The notes beneath the pieces were generated by a model. That model had not been told where the DNA came from, did no database searches, and saw only the letters and a program-made list of their open reading frames with translations. From assembly GCA_947645965.1 (NCBI GenBank), contig CANSES010000002.1, positions 1-64,000 on the forward strand: a stretch of DNA of 64,000 nt. The letters are read 5' to 3'. A program made the translations under genes and the position numbers. This DNA is from an uncultured Enterorhabdus sp. Lineage in GTDB: Bacteria > Actinomycetota > Coriobacteriia > Coriobacteriales > Eggerthellaceae. Shown here piece after piece: positions 1-8,410 of the stretch (position 1 is its first letter; each line of letters opens with the position of its first letter).

Positions 1-577
1 GGTCGCGGTCCATCTCCTTCTCTTTGTCGACGAACACGGCCATGCCGGCGTAGTCCATGGGACTGCCGATACCGTAGATGCACGAGACCGACGCCACCAC
101 GATCACATCGCGCCGCGAGAGCAGGGCCGAGGTGGCCGCATGGCGCAGCTTCTCCACCTCCTCGTTGATGGAGGCGTCCTTCTCGATGAAGGTGTCCGAG
201 GCAGGCACATAGGCCTCGGGCTGATAGTAGTCGTAGTAGCTGACGAAGTACACCACGGCGTTGTCGGGGAAGAACTCCTTCAGCTCAGCGGCCAGCTGAG
301 CCGCGAGGGTCTTGTTCGGCGCCATGACCAGCGTGGGCAACTGACACGCCTCGATAGTCTTGGCCATGGTGAAGGTCTTGCCGGAGCCGGTCACGCCCAA
401 AAGCGTCTGATAGCGCAGCCCCTCTTCGATGCCCTTCGCCAGCGCAGCGATGGCCTCGGGCTGGTCGCCCGAGGGCTCGAAGGGGGACACGACCTTGAAC
501 GGCGTGCCTGCCAGGCGCACCTCCGGCAGCTTGCCGGCCATTTCCATGCCTTCTATATTGGAAAGATGAGTGGACAC
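1..577 (-). CDS. uvrB: UvrABC excinuclease subunit B, N-terminal part (cut by window edge)
   Basis: UvrB is the damage-verifying helicase of nucleotide excision repair; it takes DNA from UvrA and recruits UvrC. The visible ~192 residues contain the Walker A motif [10 protein letters not shown] and the long beta-hairpin region [20 protein letters not shown] followed by DASINEE, both diagnostic of the family. The C-terminal helicase motifs lie beyond base 1. I choose the GTG at 577: it is preceded by GGAGGGG at a good distance, whereas the in-frame ATGs at 547 and 541 have none. A LexA-type box lies upstream (638-651), so SOS control is likely. Family assignment is secure. Confidence 0.95.
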   Translation of the reverse strand, partial: MSTHLSNIEGMEMAGKLPEVRLAGTPFKVVSPFEPSGDQPEAIAALAKGIEEGLRYQTLLGVTGSGKTFTMAKTIEACQLPTLVMAPNKTLAAQLAAELKEFFPDNAVVYFVSYYDYYQPEAYVPASDTFIEKDASINEEVEKLRHAATSALLSRRDVIVVASVSCIYGIGSPMDYAGMAVFVDKEKEMDRD

Positions 578-614
578 GGGCCCCTCCTTCTCAGAATGTC
601 GCTAGAAGGAGCCC

Positions 615-623
615 AGTCTAGCA
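615..623 (-). promoter_or_regulatory. Extended -10 element of uvrB
   Basis: On the minus strand the sequence reads TGCTAGACT, a TGn-extended -10 hexamer 38 bases upstream of the GTG start. No good -35 hexamer is visible; the LexA box occupies the -35 position. Confidence 0.5.
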
Positions 624-637
624 CGACCCGGGATAAT

Positions 638-651
638 TGAACAGATGTTCG
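638..651. promoter_or_regulatory. LexA (SOS) box upstream of uvrB
   Basis: TGAACAGATGTTCG contains a perfect GAAC-N4-GTTC dyad, matching the CGAAC-N4-GTTCG operator of Gram-positive LexA/DinR at all but one outer base. It sits exactly where the -35 of the uvrB promoter would be, so LexA binding would block RNA polymerase. Confidence 0.75.
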
Positions 652-747
652 CTTATATCACCCGCGTCTCTCCATTCATGAGGGGTGTACCTCGCAAAAC
701 GCAAGCGGCTGAGCCTCGGCGCCCGCAGCACCTGTCCCGCAAACACA

Positions 748-774
748 GAGAAGGGCCGCGTGCGGACCCTTCTC
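748..774 (-). terminator. Terminator-like hairpin after the first flavoprotein gene
   Basis: GAGAAGGG (748-755) pairs with CCCTTCTC (767-774), with further CGC/GCG pairing inside. On the minus strand it follows the flavoprotein stop by about 80 bases and is followed by a T/G-rich stretch rather than a clean U-tract, so termination strength is uncertain. Confidence 0.5.
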
Positions 775-856
775 CAGGGAGGGAGTGGGAGACGGGAAAG
801 GCGGCGGGCACAGGAGCCTATCCCGCGCCACGCAGCCATACAGGCTCCCGCGCTTC

Positions 857-2596
857 TTAGAAGTTGTGGTAGTTCGGCTCGCCGGGGGCACGGGTGTCGC
901 CGTGGCAGTCGCCGCAGCGGGCCATCTCGTTCAGGTTCTGCTTCTCGGATTCGGCACCGGTGGGGGCGGCAGCCTCCCAGGCCTCCTCGGCGGCGGCGTT
1001 CTTGCCGGCGAGATGCCCGAAGATGAGAGCCTGGGCCAAACCGCCGTTGTAGTAGAAGCCCTCGCGGGCCGCGAACGAGCCCGTCACGACGCCGGCGGCG
1101 TACAGGCCGGGGATGGCCGCGCCGGCCTCGTCCACCACATGGGCGTCCAAATCCACGTCCACGCCGCCGTAGGTGCAGTAGGGCTTCGGGCGGATGTTGA
1201 TGGCGAAGAAGGGGCCCTGGGCCACCGGCTGGCACCCGTCGAGCAGCTTGCCGAAAGCCTCGTCGGCACCGGCGGCCACTGCGGCGTTGTAGCTCTCGAT
1301 GGAAGCGCCGGCCACATCGGCGGGAAGGCGCGTGAGCTTCCACAGCTCATCCAAGGTGTCGGCCTGGACCACGCGATTGTTATAGGGGATGATGCCCATG
1401 ATCATCTCGGCCACTGCCGGCGAGCTATCGAAGACGTACCACGCCTCCTGGCACGGCTGCTGGGCCGTGGCCCGACCGATGAGGTGGTAGCCATCCGACT
1501 CGCTCACGAAGCGCTCGCCGGCGTAGTTCAGCAGCACGCCGGGCTGCTGGCTTACGGGCACCTGACCGGGCAGGCCGCCGAAGAAGATGAGCGTGGTGGA
1601 GAACTGGCCGGAGTTCGTGGAGGCCTCGTAGGGGTACCAGTGGCAGCCCAGATCGAGCTCGGAGACCGATCCACCGGCGTTGCGCACCATGCGGATGCCG
1701 TCGCCGGTCACGCCGTAGCAGCCACCGCCCTGGATGCCGCGGGTCACGGGCAGGTAGCGCTCCATCATGCCGCGGTTCGAGCAGAACGAGCCGGTGGCCA
1801 CCACGACGGCCTTGGCGGCCTTCACGGCGATGGGGCTGTCGTTCCCGTCGTAGGCCCACACACCCACCACGCGGCCCGCGTCGTTCTTGATGAGGCGGTC
1901 GACCTCGGTGCGCAGGCGGATGTCGATACCGAGCGCCTCCGCGGTCTTGTTGAAACCGTCCATGACCGAGCCCTCGGGGCCCTGGGCCATCCAGGAGCGG
2001 CCGATGACCGTGTCCCACGTGGGCTGGGGCAGCACGCCCTCGGTCACGGGACTCTCCAGGTCGCAGGTCCACTGGATGCCAACGTTGTTGGTCGTCCACT
2101 CGAACATTTCCTCGGACAGTTCGGTCTGTAGCTGGCAGAAGGGAGCCTCGGCGGGCAGCTCGCGGTTCTGCTCGGCGAAGGCGCCGTGGGAATAGCTGTT
2201 GGCCATATCTGCCATGTAGCGCTCCACCGACTCGTCGATGCCGGCCGCCTGCTGCTTGGAGATCCAGGGGGCAAGGGCCGCCTGACCGCAGAGCGCCGTG
2301 TCGCCGCCGGTCACGCCGCCCTTCTCCAACACGAGCACCGAGCTTCCGGCCTCCTTGGCCGTGCAGGCGGCGGCCATGCCGGCACCACCGGCGCCGACGA
2401 TCACGATATCGGCTTCCATGTCCCAGGAGCCGGGCATATCGGAGTTGCCGGTAGCGGCCACGGGCGTCTTGTCCTCGCCCTTGGTCTTCGGCGCGCAGCC
2501 GGCGGCCGTAGCCAGGGCCAGGGCGCCGAGTGTGGTGGCACCGGCCAGAAAGCCGCGCCGGCTCAGGGCAGTGCGGGCAGTTTCGTTCGCGTTCAC
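857..2596 (-). CDS. Tat-exported FAD-dependent reductase (fumarate/urocanate reductase-like) with a C-terminal haem motif
   Basis: A 579-residue extracytoplasmic flavoprotein. The N-terminus carries a Tat motif (SRRGFLAG, residue ~12) and a lipobox ending in AAGC, so it is probably a membrane-anchored lipoprotein. A Rossmann FAD site follows (VIVGAGGAGMAAA, residue ~65), then the FAD-binding-2 fold shared with flavocytochrome c fumarate reductases. Unusually, the last 19 residues hold a CGDCH motif (Cys561, Cys564, His565), a c-type haem site usually found in separate or N-terminal cytochrome domains. No cytochrome gene is adjacent. Start is GTG with GGAAGGGG upstream. The LuxR gene just upstream on the same strand is its likely regulator but is interrupted. 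The substrate is unknown; an organic electron acceptor is the family expectation. Confidence 0.85.
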   Translation of the reverse strand: MNANETARTALSRRGFLAGATTLGALALATAAGCAPKTKGEDKTPVAATGNSDMPGSWDMEADIVIVGAGGAGMAAACTAKEAGSSVLVLEKGGVTGGDTALCGQAALAPWISKQQAAGIDESVERYMADMANSYSHGAFAEQNRELPAEAPFCQLQTELSEEMFEWTTNNVGIQWTCDLESPVTEGVLPQPTWDTVIGRSWMAQGPEGSVMDGFNKTAEALGIDIRLRTEVDRLIKNDAGRVVGVWAYDGNDSPIAVKAAKAVVVATGSFCSNRGMMERYLPVTRGIQGGGCYGVTGDGIRMVRNAGGSVSELDLGCHWYPYEASTNSGQFSTTLIFFGGLPGQVPVSQQPGVLLNYAGERFVSESDGYHLIGRATAQQPCQEAWYVFDSSPAVAEMIMGIIPYNNRVVQADTLDELWKLTRLPADVAGASIESYNAAVAAGADEAFGKLLDGCQPVAQGPFFAINIRPKPYCTYGGVDVDLDAHVVDEAGAAIPGLYAAGVVTGSFAAREGFYYNGGLAQALIFGHLAGKNAAAEEAWEAAAPTGAESEKQNLNEMARCGDCHGDTRAPGEPNYHNF

Positions 2597-2807
2597 AGGA
2601 TTCCCCTTCCCACGTGTTTCCGTCTTCGACGGCTTAACCTATGGGCCGCATTCTACGCAGGGCACGTCCCTCCTCCCAGATTCGGAAGGAGCGCTTCACG
2701 TGTCATCTTGTCAACGCCGCTACCGGGCTTTTCCTCCGTAAAAGAGCCTCCTACGGTACCACGGTCCCGACACACCCGCCGAAAGTACCGCGCTTCTCCA
2801 CGGACAG

Positions 2808-3797
2808 CTAGGCCCCCGCGGCTGCCTCTTCACATTCCGGTCCCGCAAAGTACCCGTTCTCGGCGGCGAACACGACGATCTGGGCGCGGTTCTCGCAGCC
2901 GAGCTTCGCCAACACGTTGCTCAGGTTGTTCTTCACCGTGCTCTCGGCCAGATCGAGCCGCTCGGCAATGGCCTTGTTGCCGTAGCCTCAGGCCACGAGC
3001 GCCACCACATCCCGCTCGCGGTCGGTGAGCCCGCGCTCGCGCGTCGCCTCGACGAAGGACTTCTGCGCGGCAGGCGCTTCCTCGCGCGTGGCGTCGGCCT
3101 CGGGAAAAACGCGGAACACCTCGGCCAAGAGGTCTGCCTCCATCATCTTCAGCTGGGTCACCTCGGTGGCGAGCAGCGCGCGGTCGGCCCCCGAGCCCAC
3201 GAGCGCGTACACCTCGCCGGTCTTCTCGCGCAGCGAGCGCAGGGCCAGGTAGAAGCGCTGGTACACTTCGCCCTCCAGCCGCACGCGCTCCTCGGCGGCA
3301 GCCAGCGAGCGCGCCTGGGCGATGAGCCGCTCGTAGTCCTCCATCTGGTAGCGCACCTGCAGCTTCGCCATGTTGTTCTGGGCTCGGCGAAACTCCATCA
3401 CGAGCGCCAGCAACCGGGCGGGATCCTCCCCGTAGTCCTGCCAGAGCAGCGGCAGGATGCCCTCGTCGGGCAGCAGGGCGCACTCGCAGCTGTCGATGAT
3501 GTCGGCCATGCCGAACAGCGGCGCATCGGCCAGCTCGGTCACGCGGGGGAAGTACACGCGCCCCGCAGGCGCCGCCGACGGCACCTCGTCCGCATCGCGC
3601 GGGTCGCCGTCGGCCAGCATGAGGCGGATGATCTCGCGGAAGGCCACGCTCACCCACTGGCGGCGCTCGTCGGCAGGCAGTGTGTTCAGCGGCGAGAAGC
3701 GGTACTTCTTCGACGACACCTCCAGGCACACGGCCACCAACTCATCGAAGTGCCGCTCGTAGAAGCTCGCCAGCTCGCGGGTCGCATCGAAGGCCAT
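2808..3797 (-). pseudogene. LuxR-type regulator interrupted by an in-frame TGA in the HTH domain
   Basis: From ATG 3797 (AGAGG upstream) the frame runs 269 codons, meets TGA at 2988-2990 (codon 270), then continues open in the same frame for 59 more codons to TAG at 2808. The N-terminal ~250 residues have no membrane segments and no domain I recognise. The C-terminus is a LuxR HTH: GLTDRERDVVALVA, the stop, then [20 protein letters not shown] and [19 protein letters not shown]. The reading frame is otherwise undamaged, so this is a single nonsense change (for example CGA or GGA to TGA), not a frameshift. The truncated product would lack the DNA-recognition helix. It lies 211 bases upstream of the flavoprotein it probably controlled. 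Sequencing error or a recent mutation are both possible. Confidence 0.85.
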
Positions 3798-4056
3798 GGG
3801 ATTCCTCTCAATCGCAGGGGGAAGGAGCGCCCGTCGGACGCCGTCGGTGCCCCATTGTCCCACGGAAGGCGGCCCGCGTCCACGCTCGCCGGCGATCGGC
3901 GGCAACGCGAACGCCCCCCTTCCGGCCGCCGTTCGCACTCCGCCGTCGCACCGGGGCGGCGCCCCCGCCCCCCCCCTTGCCGTTCCCGTGCCTTGCCCTC
4001 CCCACCTCACCTTCCCCCTCTCTTCCGCGAAAACCGGCCTTTCCGCTCATCGGCGA
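3798..4056. other. Intergenic region with C-rich low-complexity sequence
   Basis: This spacer separates the divergent LuxR gene and the YeiH-type gene. It is very C-rich on the plus strand and includes a run of nine C (3968-3976). I see no convincing small gene. Besides the yeiH promoter at its right end nothing else is supported. Confidence 0.5.
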
Positions 4057-4065
4057 TGCTATACT
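4057..4065 (+). promoter_or_regulatory. Extended -10 promoter element of the YeiH-family gene
   Basis: TGCTATACT is a TGn-extended -10 box 37 bases before the GTG start, predicting a leader of about 31 nt. No consensus -35 is seen, as is usual for extended -10 promoters. Confidence 0.55.
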
Positions 4066-4102
4066 TCGCAATCGTCATCGGCGGAGCGTGAAGGAGGCGG
4101 CT

Positions 4103-5215
4103 GTGGCGAATCTGAGGAATGTGGTTCCTGGCATCGGGGTGTGCGCGGTCATTGCGCTGCCCTGCTGGTTTCTCGGCGAGGCCCTGCCCGTGGTGGGCGG
4201 CCCGATATTCGCCATCCTCGCGGGCATGGCCATCGCCCTTGCCTGGAAGCAGCCGAGCCGCGGCGCGGTGCAGGACGGCATCGCCTTCACGGCCAAGAAG
4301 GTGCTACAGTACGCCGTCATCCTGCTCGGCTTCGGGCTGAACCTGGCCCAAATCGCCGCCGTGGGCGCCGAGAGCTTGCCCATCATAGCCTCCACCATCG
4401 CCACGGCGCTCATCGTGGGCTACATCCTGTACAAGGTGCTGCGCATGGACTCGGCCATCGCCACGCTCATCGCCGTGGGCTCTTCCATCTGCGGCGGCAG
4501 CGCCATCGCGGCCACAGCTCCGGTCATCCGCGCCAAAGATGAGCAGGTGGCCCAGGCCATCTCGGTCATCTTCCTGTTCAACGTCATCGCGGCGCTTATC
4601 TTCCCCACCTTGGGAAGCGCGCTCGGCATGTCCAACGAGGGCTTCGGCCTGTTCGCCGGCACTGCCGTGAACGACACCTCCTCGGTCACCGCCGCCGCGG
4701 CCGCCTGGGACGGCATGCACCCGGGCGCCAACGCGCTCGACGACGCCACCATCGTGAAACTCACACGCACGCTCGCCATCATCCCCATCACGCTCGTGCT
4801 GGCCATCGTCATGGCGCGCAAGGAGAACGCAGCGGGCAACGGCGCGGCTGCGGGCGGGTGCGGCACTGACGACCTGGCAGCGAGCGCCCCCGCCGACAAC
4901 GCCGCCCCTACCGGAACGAAGCTCCTCGGCGGCTTCTCGCTGAAGCGCGCCTTCCCCACCTTCATCCTGCTCTTCCTGGCGGCCTCGATCATCACCACGA
5001 TTGCCGTCGCCGCCGGCGCCGATGTGGCCGCCTTCGCGCCCCTGAAGACCTTGAGCAAGTTCTTCATTATCATGGCCATGGCCGCCATCGGGCTCAACAC
5101 CGACCTCGTGAAGCTGGTGCGAAGCGGCTCCAAGCCCATCCTCATGGGACTTATCTGCTGGATCTGCATCGCCGCCGCCAGCTTGGGGATGCAGCATGTA
5201 TTGGGATTGTGGTGA
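4103..5215 (+). CDS. YeiH-family putative sulfate exporter (UPF0324)
   Basis: A 370-residue integral membrane protein of the YeiH/UPF0324 family. Recognisable family segments are [20 protein letters not shown], the glycine-rich [17 protein letters not shown] and [19 protein letters not shown], and the final [17 protein letters not shown]. About ten hydrophobic helices are visible. A ~40-residue Ala/Gly/Asp-rich loop (residues ~245-280) is a likely cytoplasmic linker. The start is GTG 4103, chosen because AAGGAGG lies five bases upstream; the frame stays open further upstream but without support. Members have been proposed to export sulfate or related anions, but the substrate is not firmly known. 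It is monocistronic, with its own promoter. Confidence 0.85.
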   Translation: MANLRNVVPGIGVCAVIALPCWFLGEALPVVGGPIFAILAGMAIALAWKQPSRGAVQDGIAFTAKKVLQYAVILLGFGLNLAQIAAVGAESLPIIASTIATALIVGYILYKVLRMDSAIATLIAVGSSICGGSAIAATAPVIRAKDEQVAQAISVIFLFNVIAALIFPTLGSALGMSNEGFGLFAGTAVNDTSSVTAAAAAWDGMHPGANALDDATIVKLTRTLAIIPITLVLAIVMARKENAAGNGAAAGGCGTDDLAASAPADNAAPTGTKLLGGFSLKRAFPTFILLFLAASIITTIAVAAGADVAAFAPLKTLSKFFIIMAMAAIGLNTDLVKLVRSGSKPILMGLICWICIAAASLGMQHVLGLW

Positions 5216-5244
5216 CGTGCGGTATCTTCCCGAAACCTTTCGAT

Positions 5245-5262
5245 GTTATAACGTGTTATAAT
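5245..5262. promoter_or_regulatory. Palindromic operator overlapping the -10 box of the toxin-antitoxin operon
   Basis: TTATAAC-GT-GTTATAA (5246-5261) is a perfect 7-bp dyad with a 2-bp centre. Its right half merges with a consensus TATAAT (5257-5262). Binding here would occlude the promoter, as expected for autorepression by the antitoxin. A further palindromic octamer GTTATAAC lies inside the antitoxin gene at 5415-5422. Confidence 0.7.
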
Positions 5263-5285
5263 ATTTCTGTCGAAAGGAGCGCACC

Positions 5286-5588
5286 ATGGCAACTGCAACA
5301 CTCACGAAGGTCGGGAACAGCATGGCCGTCCTTCTTCCGAAAACGCTTCGACAAGAAGCCGGCATCGAGCAGGGCGCATCCCTCCGTATTGCCTCTCCAA
5401 GAAAAGGCGTAGTGGTTATAACATCGCTGCTCCAAGAAGACGAGGATCGTCGTACGCAGTTGAAGCGAGCCGAAGCGCGCATTGCCGCGCGACGCAAAAA
5501 GACGAAGCCCTGGCCCGAGGGGGTCACGGCAGACGATCTCATCGCCGAAGCAAGGGAGGGGCGCTATCGTGACTTCCTTGCTCTTTGA
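5286..5588 (+). CDS. AbrB/MazE-type antitoxin
   Basis: A 100-residue protein whose first ~45 residues form a SpoVT/AbrB swapped-hairpin DNA-binding domain (ATLTKVGNSMAVLLPKTLRQ). The C-terminal half is basic then acidic and should wrap the toxin. Start is ATG with GAAAGGAG upstream. The stop overlaps the toxin start by 20 bases, giving translational coupling and the standard antitoxin-first order. It likely represses its own promoter through the palindrome at 5245-5262. Confidence 0.85.
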   Translation: MATATLTKVGNSMAVLLPKTLRQEAGIEQGASLRIASPRKGVVVITSLLQEDEDRRTQLKRAEARIAARRKKTKPWPEGVTADDLIAEAREGRYRDFLAL

Positions 5589-5985
5589 CGCCAATGCCCT
5601 CATCTACTGGGTCCACCCCGATTCCGGCCGCCACGATGAAATATCGTGCCTTATGGACGAGGTGTTTCTCAATCAGGGCTCTCTGTACGCCCTCTCCTCA
5701 TCATTGAACGAGGTCTATTACGTCCTGCATCGCCATTACATGGAAGAGACCGAGGCCCGGGAATCTATACGAGACATCGCCGAGACGTTCGATCTTATCG
5801 ATCTCACGGGTCTTTTCGTATTCGAATCCATCGATTCCGATGAACCCGACTATGAAGACGGCCTCATTCGCGCTGCCGCCGAGGCCCTGCAGGTTGACGC
5901 CATCATCAGCTACGACAAAGCCGCTTTCAAGTCATCTTTTGTTTCGAAAATGACCGCCGCAGAAGCCCTCGAGGCCTTCTTCTAA
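5569..5985 (+). CDS. PIN-domain ribonuclease toxin (VapC-like)
   Basis: A 138-residue PIN protein. The expected acidic residues are present: Asp7 in LLFDANALIYW, a Glu in SSLNEVYYVL, an Asp in the DYEDGLIRAAAE segment and an Asp in DAIISYDKAAF. These would bind Mg2+ for RNA cleavage. The start is GTG 5569, supported by a GGGAGGGG just upstream inside the antitoxin gene and by homology beginning at that point. Family knowledge suggests it cleaves tRNA or rRNA, but the target is unknown. Codon use is less GC-extreme than neighbouring genes, suggesting transfer. Confidence 0.85.
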   Translation: MTSLLFDANALIYWVHPDSGRHDEISCLMDEVFLNQGSLYALSSSLNEVYYVLHRHYMEETEARESIRDIAETFDLIDLTGLFVFESIDSDEPDYEDGLIRAAAEALQVDAIISYDKAAFKSSFVSKMTAAEALEAFF

Positions 5986-5990
5986 ACACA

Positions 5991-6026
5991 GAGAGATCCC
6001 GGAGATTGACACCCTCGGGATCTCTC
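5991..6026. terminator. Hairpin terminator between the toxin gene and coaE
   Basis: GAGAGATCCCG (5991-6001) pairs perfectly with CGGGATCTCTC (6016-6026), an 11-bp stem with a 14-nt loop. It lies between convergent genes, follows the toxin stop by five bases, and is followed on the plus strand by a weak T-rich stretch. Confidence 0.75.
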
Positions 6027-6055
6027 GCTCATTTCTTAATATAAATCTTGGTCCG

Positions 6056-6655
6056 CTAGATCGTCTTCTGGTACTCGTTCCACCAAGCCAGCACCTCGTT
6101 GCGCAGCTCCTCGGGGGTGCCGTCGTTGTTGAACACCACGTCCGACGCCTCGATGCGATCGGCATCGGTGATCTGGCGGGCAATGCGGGCGCGCACATCC
6201 TCCTCGGTAAAGCCCGAGGCCACGGCGCGCTCGATGCGCACCTCCAGCGGCGCCAGCACGGCCATGACCACGTCAGCCCCGTAGGCCAGCGACTGCTGGC
6301 GGTTGCGGAACACCGAGTACTCCACCACCACGGCCGGCTTCCCCTCGCGCTCGAACTCGTCGATGAGGTCGGTGTAGCGCTCCTCGATGCGCGGCATGGT
6401 GATGCAGTTCAGCTTGCGCGTGGCCGCCGGGCTCGCGAAGGCCACCGCGGCCAGCTGAGCGCGCACCACTTCCCCGCTCTCATCGAAGATGCCGTCGCCG
6501 AAGGCGCCGCGCAGGTCGTCCTTCACCGTATCCCACGTGAGCACCTCGTGACCCACCTGATCGAGATCGATCCACGCCAGGCCCTCGTCGGTCAGCGCCT
6601 TGCGCGCCGTGGACTTGCCGGCGCCCATGCCGCCGATCAGAAACAGCTTCTTCAT
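6056..6655 (-). CDS. coaE: Dephospho-CoA kinase
   Basis: Catalyses the last step of coenzyme A synthesis, ATP-dependent 3'-phosphorylation of dephospho-CoA. The 199-residue protein has the P-loop GGMGAGKST (residues 8-16), the nucleotide-kinase DLDQVGHEVL segment and the lid region RIARQITDADRIEASDVVFNNDG typical of CoaE. Start ATG 6655 follows GGGGAGG. It lies about 100 bases downstream of rpsA on the same strand, beyond the rpsA terminator. Confidence 0.93.
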   Translation of the reverse strand: MKKLFLIGGMGAGKSTARKALTDEGLAWIDLDQVGHEVLTWDTVKDDLRGAFGDGIFDESGEVVRAQLAAVAFASPAATRKLNCITMPRIEERYTDLIDEFEREGKPAVVVEYSVFRNRQQSLAYGADVVMAVLAPLEVRIERAVASGFTEEDVRARIARQITDADRIEASDVVFNNDGTPEELRNEVLAWWNEYQKTI

Positions 6656-6713
6656 GTCATACCTCCCCTTCCGGGTTTTCGGATTCGCTGGCTTCATGAT
6701 ACACGAAAACAAA

Positions 6714-6739
6714 CGGGCCGCCCCGAGGGACGGCCCGTC
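6714..6739 (-). terminator. rpsA terminator
   Basis: ACGGGCCG (6714-6721) pairs with CGGCCCGT (6732-6739), with partial CCC/GGG pairing inside. On the minus strand it is followed by TTTGTTTTCG, a good U-rich tail, 24 bases after the rpsA stop. Confidence 0.8.
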
Positions 6740-6762
6740 ATATTCGCGCTTGTGCGGAAAAG

Positions 6763-7983
6763 CTACTCGGCGTCGGTGGTCTCTACCTCGACGACCTCGG
6801 CCTCGGCGGGCTCGGCGTCCTTCTTGCGCTTGGCCGGCTTCTCCTCGGCCTGCACGGACTCGTCCACGTCGATCTCGAAGCCCAGCTCCTCGGCGGCGGC
6901 CTTCATGGACAGGGAGATGCGGCGACGGTCGGGGTTGATCTCCATGACCTTCACCTTCACATCGTCGCCCGCGTGCACGACCTGCGCCGGGGTGTCGATG
7001 TGGCGGCCGGCCATCTCGGAGATGTGCACCAGGCCCTCGATGGAATCGCCCAGCTCGACGAAGGCACCGAAGGGAACGATCTTGGTGACCTTGCCGTCGA
7101 CGATGGTGCCCACGGGGTAGTTCTCCACCAGCTTGATCCACGGATCGGGCGTGGTCTGCTTGAGACCGAGGGAGATGCGCTCACGCTGCAGATCGACGTC
7201 GAGCACCTCAACCTCCACCTCGTCGCCCACCTTGACGACCTCGGAGGGATGGTTGACGTGGTTCCAGGACAGCTCGGAGATGTGCACCAGGCCGTCGATG
7301 CCGCCCAGGTCCACGAAGGCACCGAAGTCCACGATGGAGGACACGTTGCCCTTGAGACGCATGCCCTTCGACAGCTTGGAGAGGATCTCGGCGCGCTCGT
7401 TCTTGCGGCCCTCCTCCAGCAGCACGCGGCGGGACAGCACGACGTTGTTGCGGTTGCGGTCCATCTCGATGACGCGGGCCTCGATCTCGGTGCCCAGGTA
7501 CATGTCCAGATCCTTCACGCGGCGCAGGTCCACGAGAGAGGCAGGCAGGAAGCCGCGCAGGCCGATGTCGAGGATGAGGCCGCCCTTGACGACTTCGATG
7601 ACCTCGCCGGTGACCACTTCGCCGGCCTTGAACTTCTCCTCCACGGAAATCCAGGCACGCTCGTACTCGGCGCGCTTCTTGGAGAGGATGAGGCGACCGT
7701 CCTTGTCCTCCTTCTGGAGAACGAGGGCCTCGATCTTGTCGCCCAGGCTCACGATGTCGGACGGATCGGCATCCTTGCGGATGGACAGCTCGCGGGAGGG
7801 GATGACGCCCTCGCTCTTGAAGCCGATGTCCACGAGCACCTCATCGTGCTCCAGCTTGACGACGGTGCCGTCGACGAGATCGCCCTCGTCGAAGTCGGTC
7901 AGCGTGCCGTCGATCATCTCGTTCATCTGCTCGTCGGAGATGTCGGAGAAGTCGATCACAGACGTGTTCTTGATTTCGGTCAA
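6763..7983 (-). CDS. rpsA: 30S ribosomal protein S1
   Basis: S1 binds mRNA on the 30S subunit and promotes initiation. The 406-residue protein has four S1 (OB-fold) repeats at roughly residues 33-110, 118-195, 205-280 and 290-370; the last two are the most canonical ([20 protein letters not shown] and [20 protein letters not shown]). This four-repeat form is typical of Actinobacteria, shorter than the six-repeat E. coli protein. The tail is Ala/Glu/Lys-rich. The start is TTG 7983, preceded by AAAGGGG at 6-nt spacing; a weak start codon on a highly expressed gene suggests translational control. Confidence 0.95.
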   Translation of the reverse strand: MTEIKNTSVIDFSDISDEQMNEMIDGTLTDFDEGDLVDGTVVKLEHDEVLVDIGFKSEGVIPSRELSIRKDADPSDIVSLGDKIEALVLQKEDKDGRLILSKKRAEYERAWISVEEKFKAGEVVTGEVIEVVKGGLILDIGLRGFLPASLVDLRRVKDLDMYLGTEIEARVIEMDRNRNNVVLSRRVLLEEGRKNERAEILSKLSKGMRLKGNVSSIVDFGAFVDLGGIDGLVHISELSWNHVNHPSEVVKVGDEVEVEVLDVDLQRERISLGLKQTTPDPWIKLVENYPVGTIVDGKVTKIVPFGAFVELGDSIEGLVHISEMAGRHIDTPAQVVHAGDDVKVKVMEINPDRRRISLSMKAAAEELGFEIDVDESVQAEEKPAKRKKDAEPAEAEVVEVETTDAE

Positions 7984-8144
7984 AACGGACCCCTTTCAAA
8001 AACTAAATCGGGGACCCTTCGTCATGATGGTTGATACTTACCATGTTCGCTTGCAGAAGCAAGAGATCGCTGTACAACAAACATGTCTCGGGGGCCAACA
8101 GTTACTTGCACCTGCCCGTTTGGGCAAGCTCGCCCAGTATAACA
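7984..8144 (-). promoter_or_regulatory. rpsA leader and extended -10 promoter
   Basis: The minus strand reads TGTTATACT at 8144-8136, a TGn-extended -10 element. Initiation about seven bases further would give a leader near 146 nt, long for this genome. The leader contains small hairpins (GCCC-GTTT-GGGC at 8114-8125; CTTGC-TTCT-GCAAG around 8050-8065). Long S1 leaders elsewhere serve autoregulation; that is only inferred here. I see no gene in 8145-8410, which holds GC-rich sequence and a TAGAAT (8357-8362) possibly serving the phosphate transporter. Confidence 0.5.
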
Positions 8145-8410
8145 CTGGGGCCGCGCGAAACGTTGTGGATTTTCCCGCGAGGCGGCGTTTTTTCCGCCCT
8201 CGACCAAACGTCCACAGAACCGACGCCCCGCCGCCGGCGCGCGCGAAGCCCGGCTGGCCAGAACACGGCCCGCACCGCACCCCCCCTCGCCTCTCGCCGC
8301 TGACGCGCCAAGTCGCCTCTTGGAATATCGCCTGACCCCACCGGTCACCGTTGCGCTAGAATAGGAAGGTACGTTTCATCGGATCGGTTTCATCGAGATA
8401 AGGCCCCGGT

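Noticed and set aside
785..2131. Long open frame on the plus strand opposite the first flavoprotein
   Set aside because: It is the antisense shadow of a clear flavoprotein gene; high GC makes such frames common and the translation has no recognisable motif.
2988..2990. TGA as a selenocysteine codon in the LuxR gene
   Set aside because: LuxR HTH domains have no selenocysteine at this place and no SECIS-like hairpin is evident just downstream; a nonsense mutation is simpler.
3968..3976. C9 tract as a phase-variation switch
   Set aside because: It lies in a spacer outside any promoter or start codon I can identify, so slippage would have no clear effect. A G9 tract at 54267 was rejected for the same reason.
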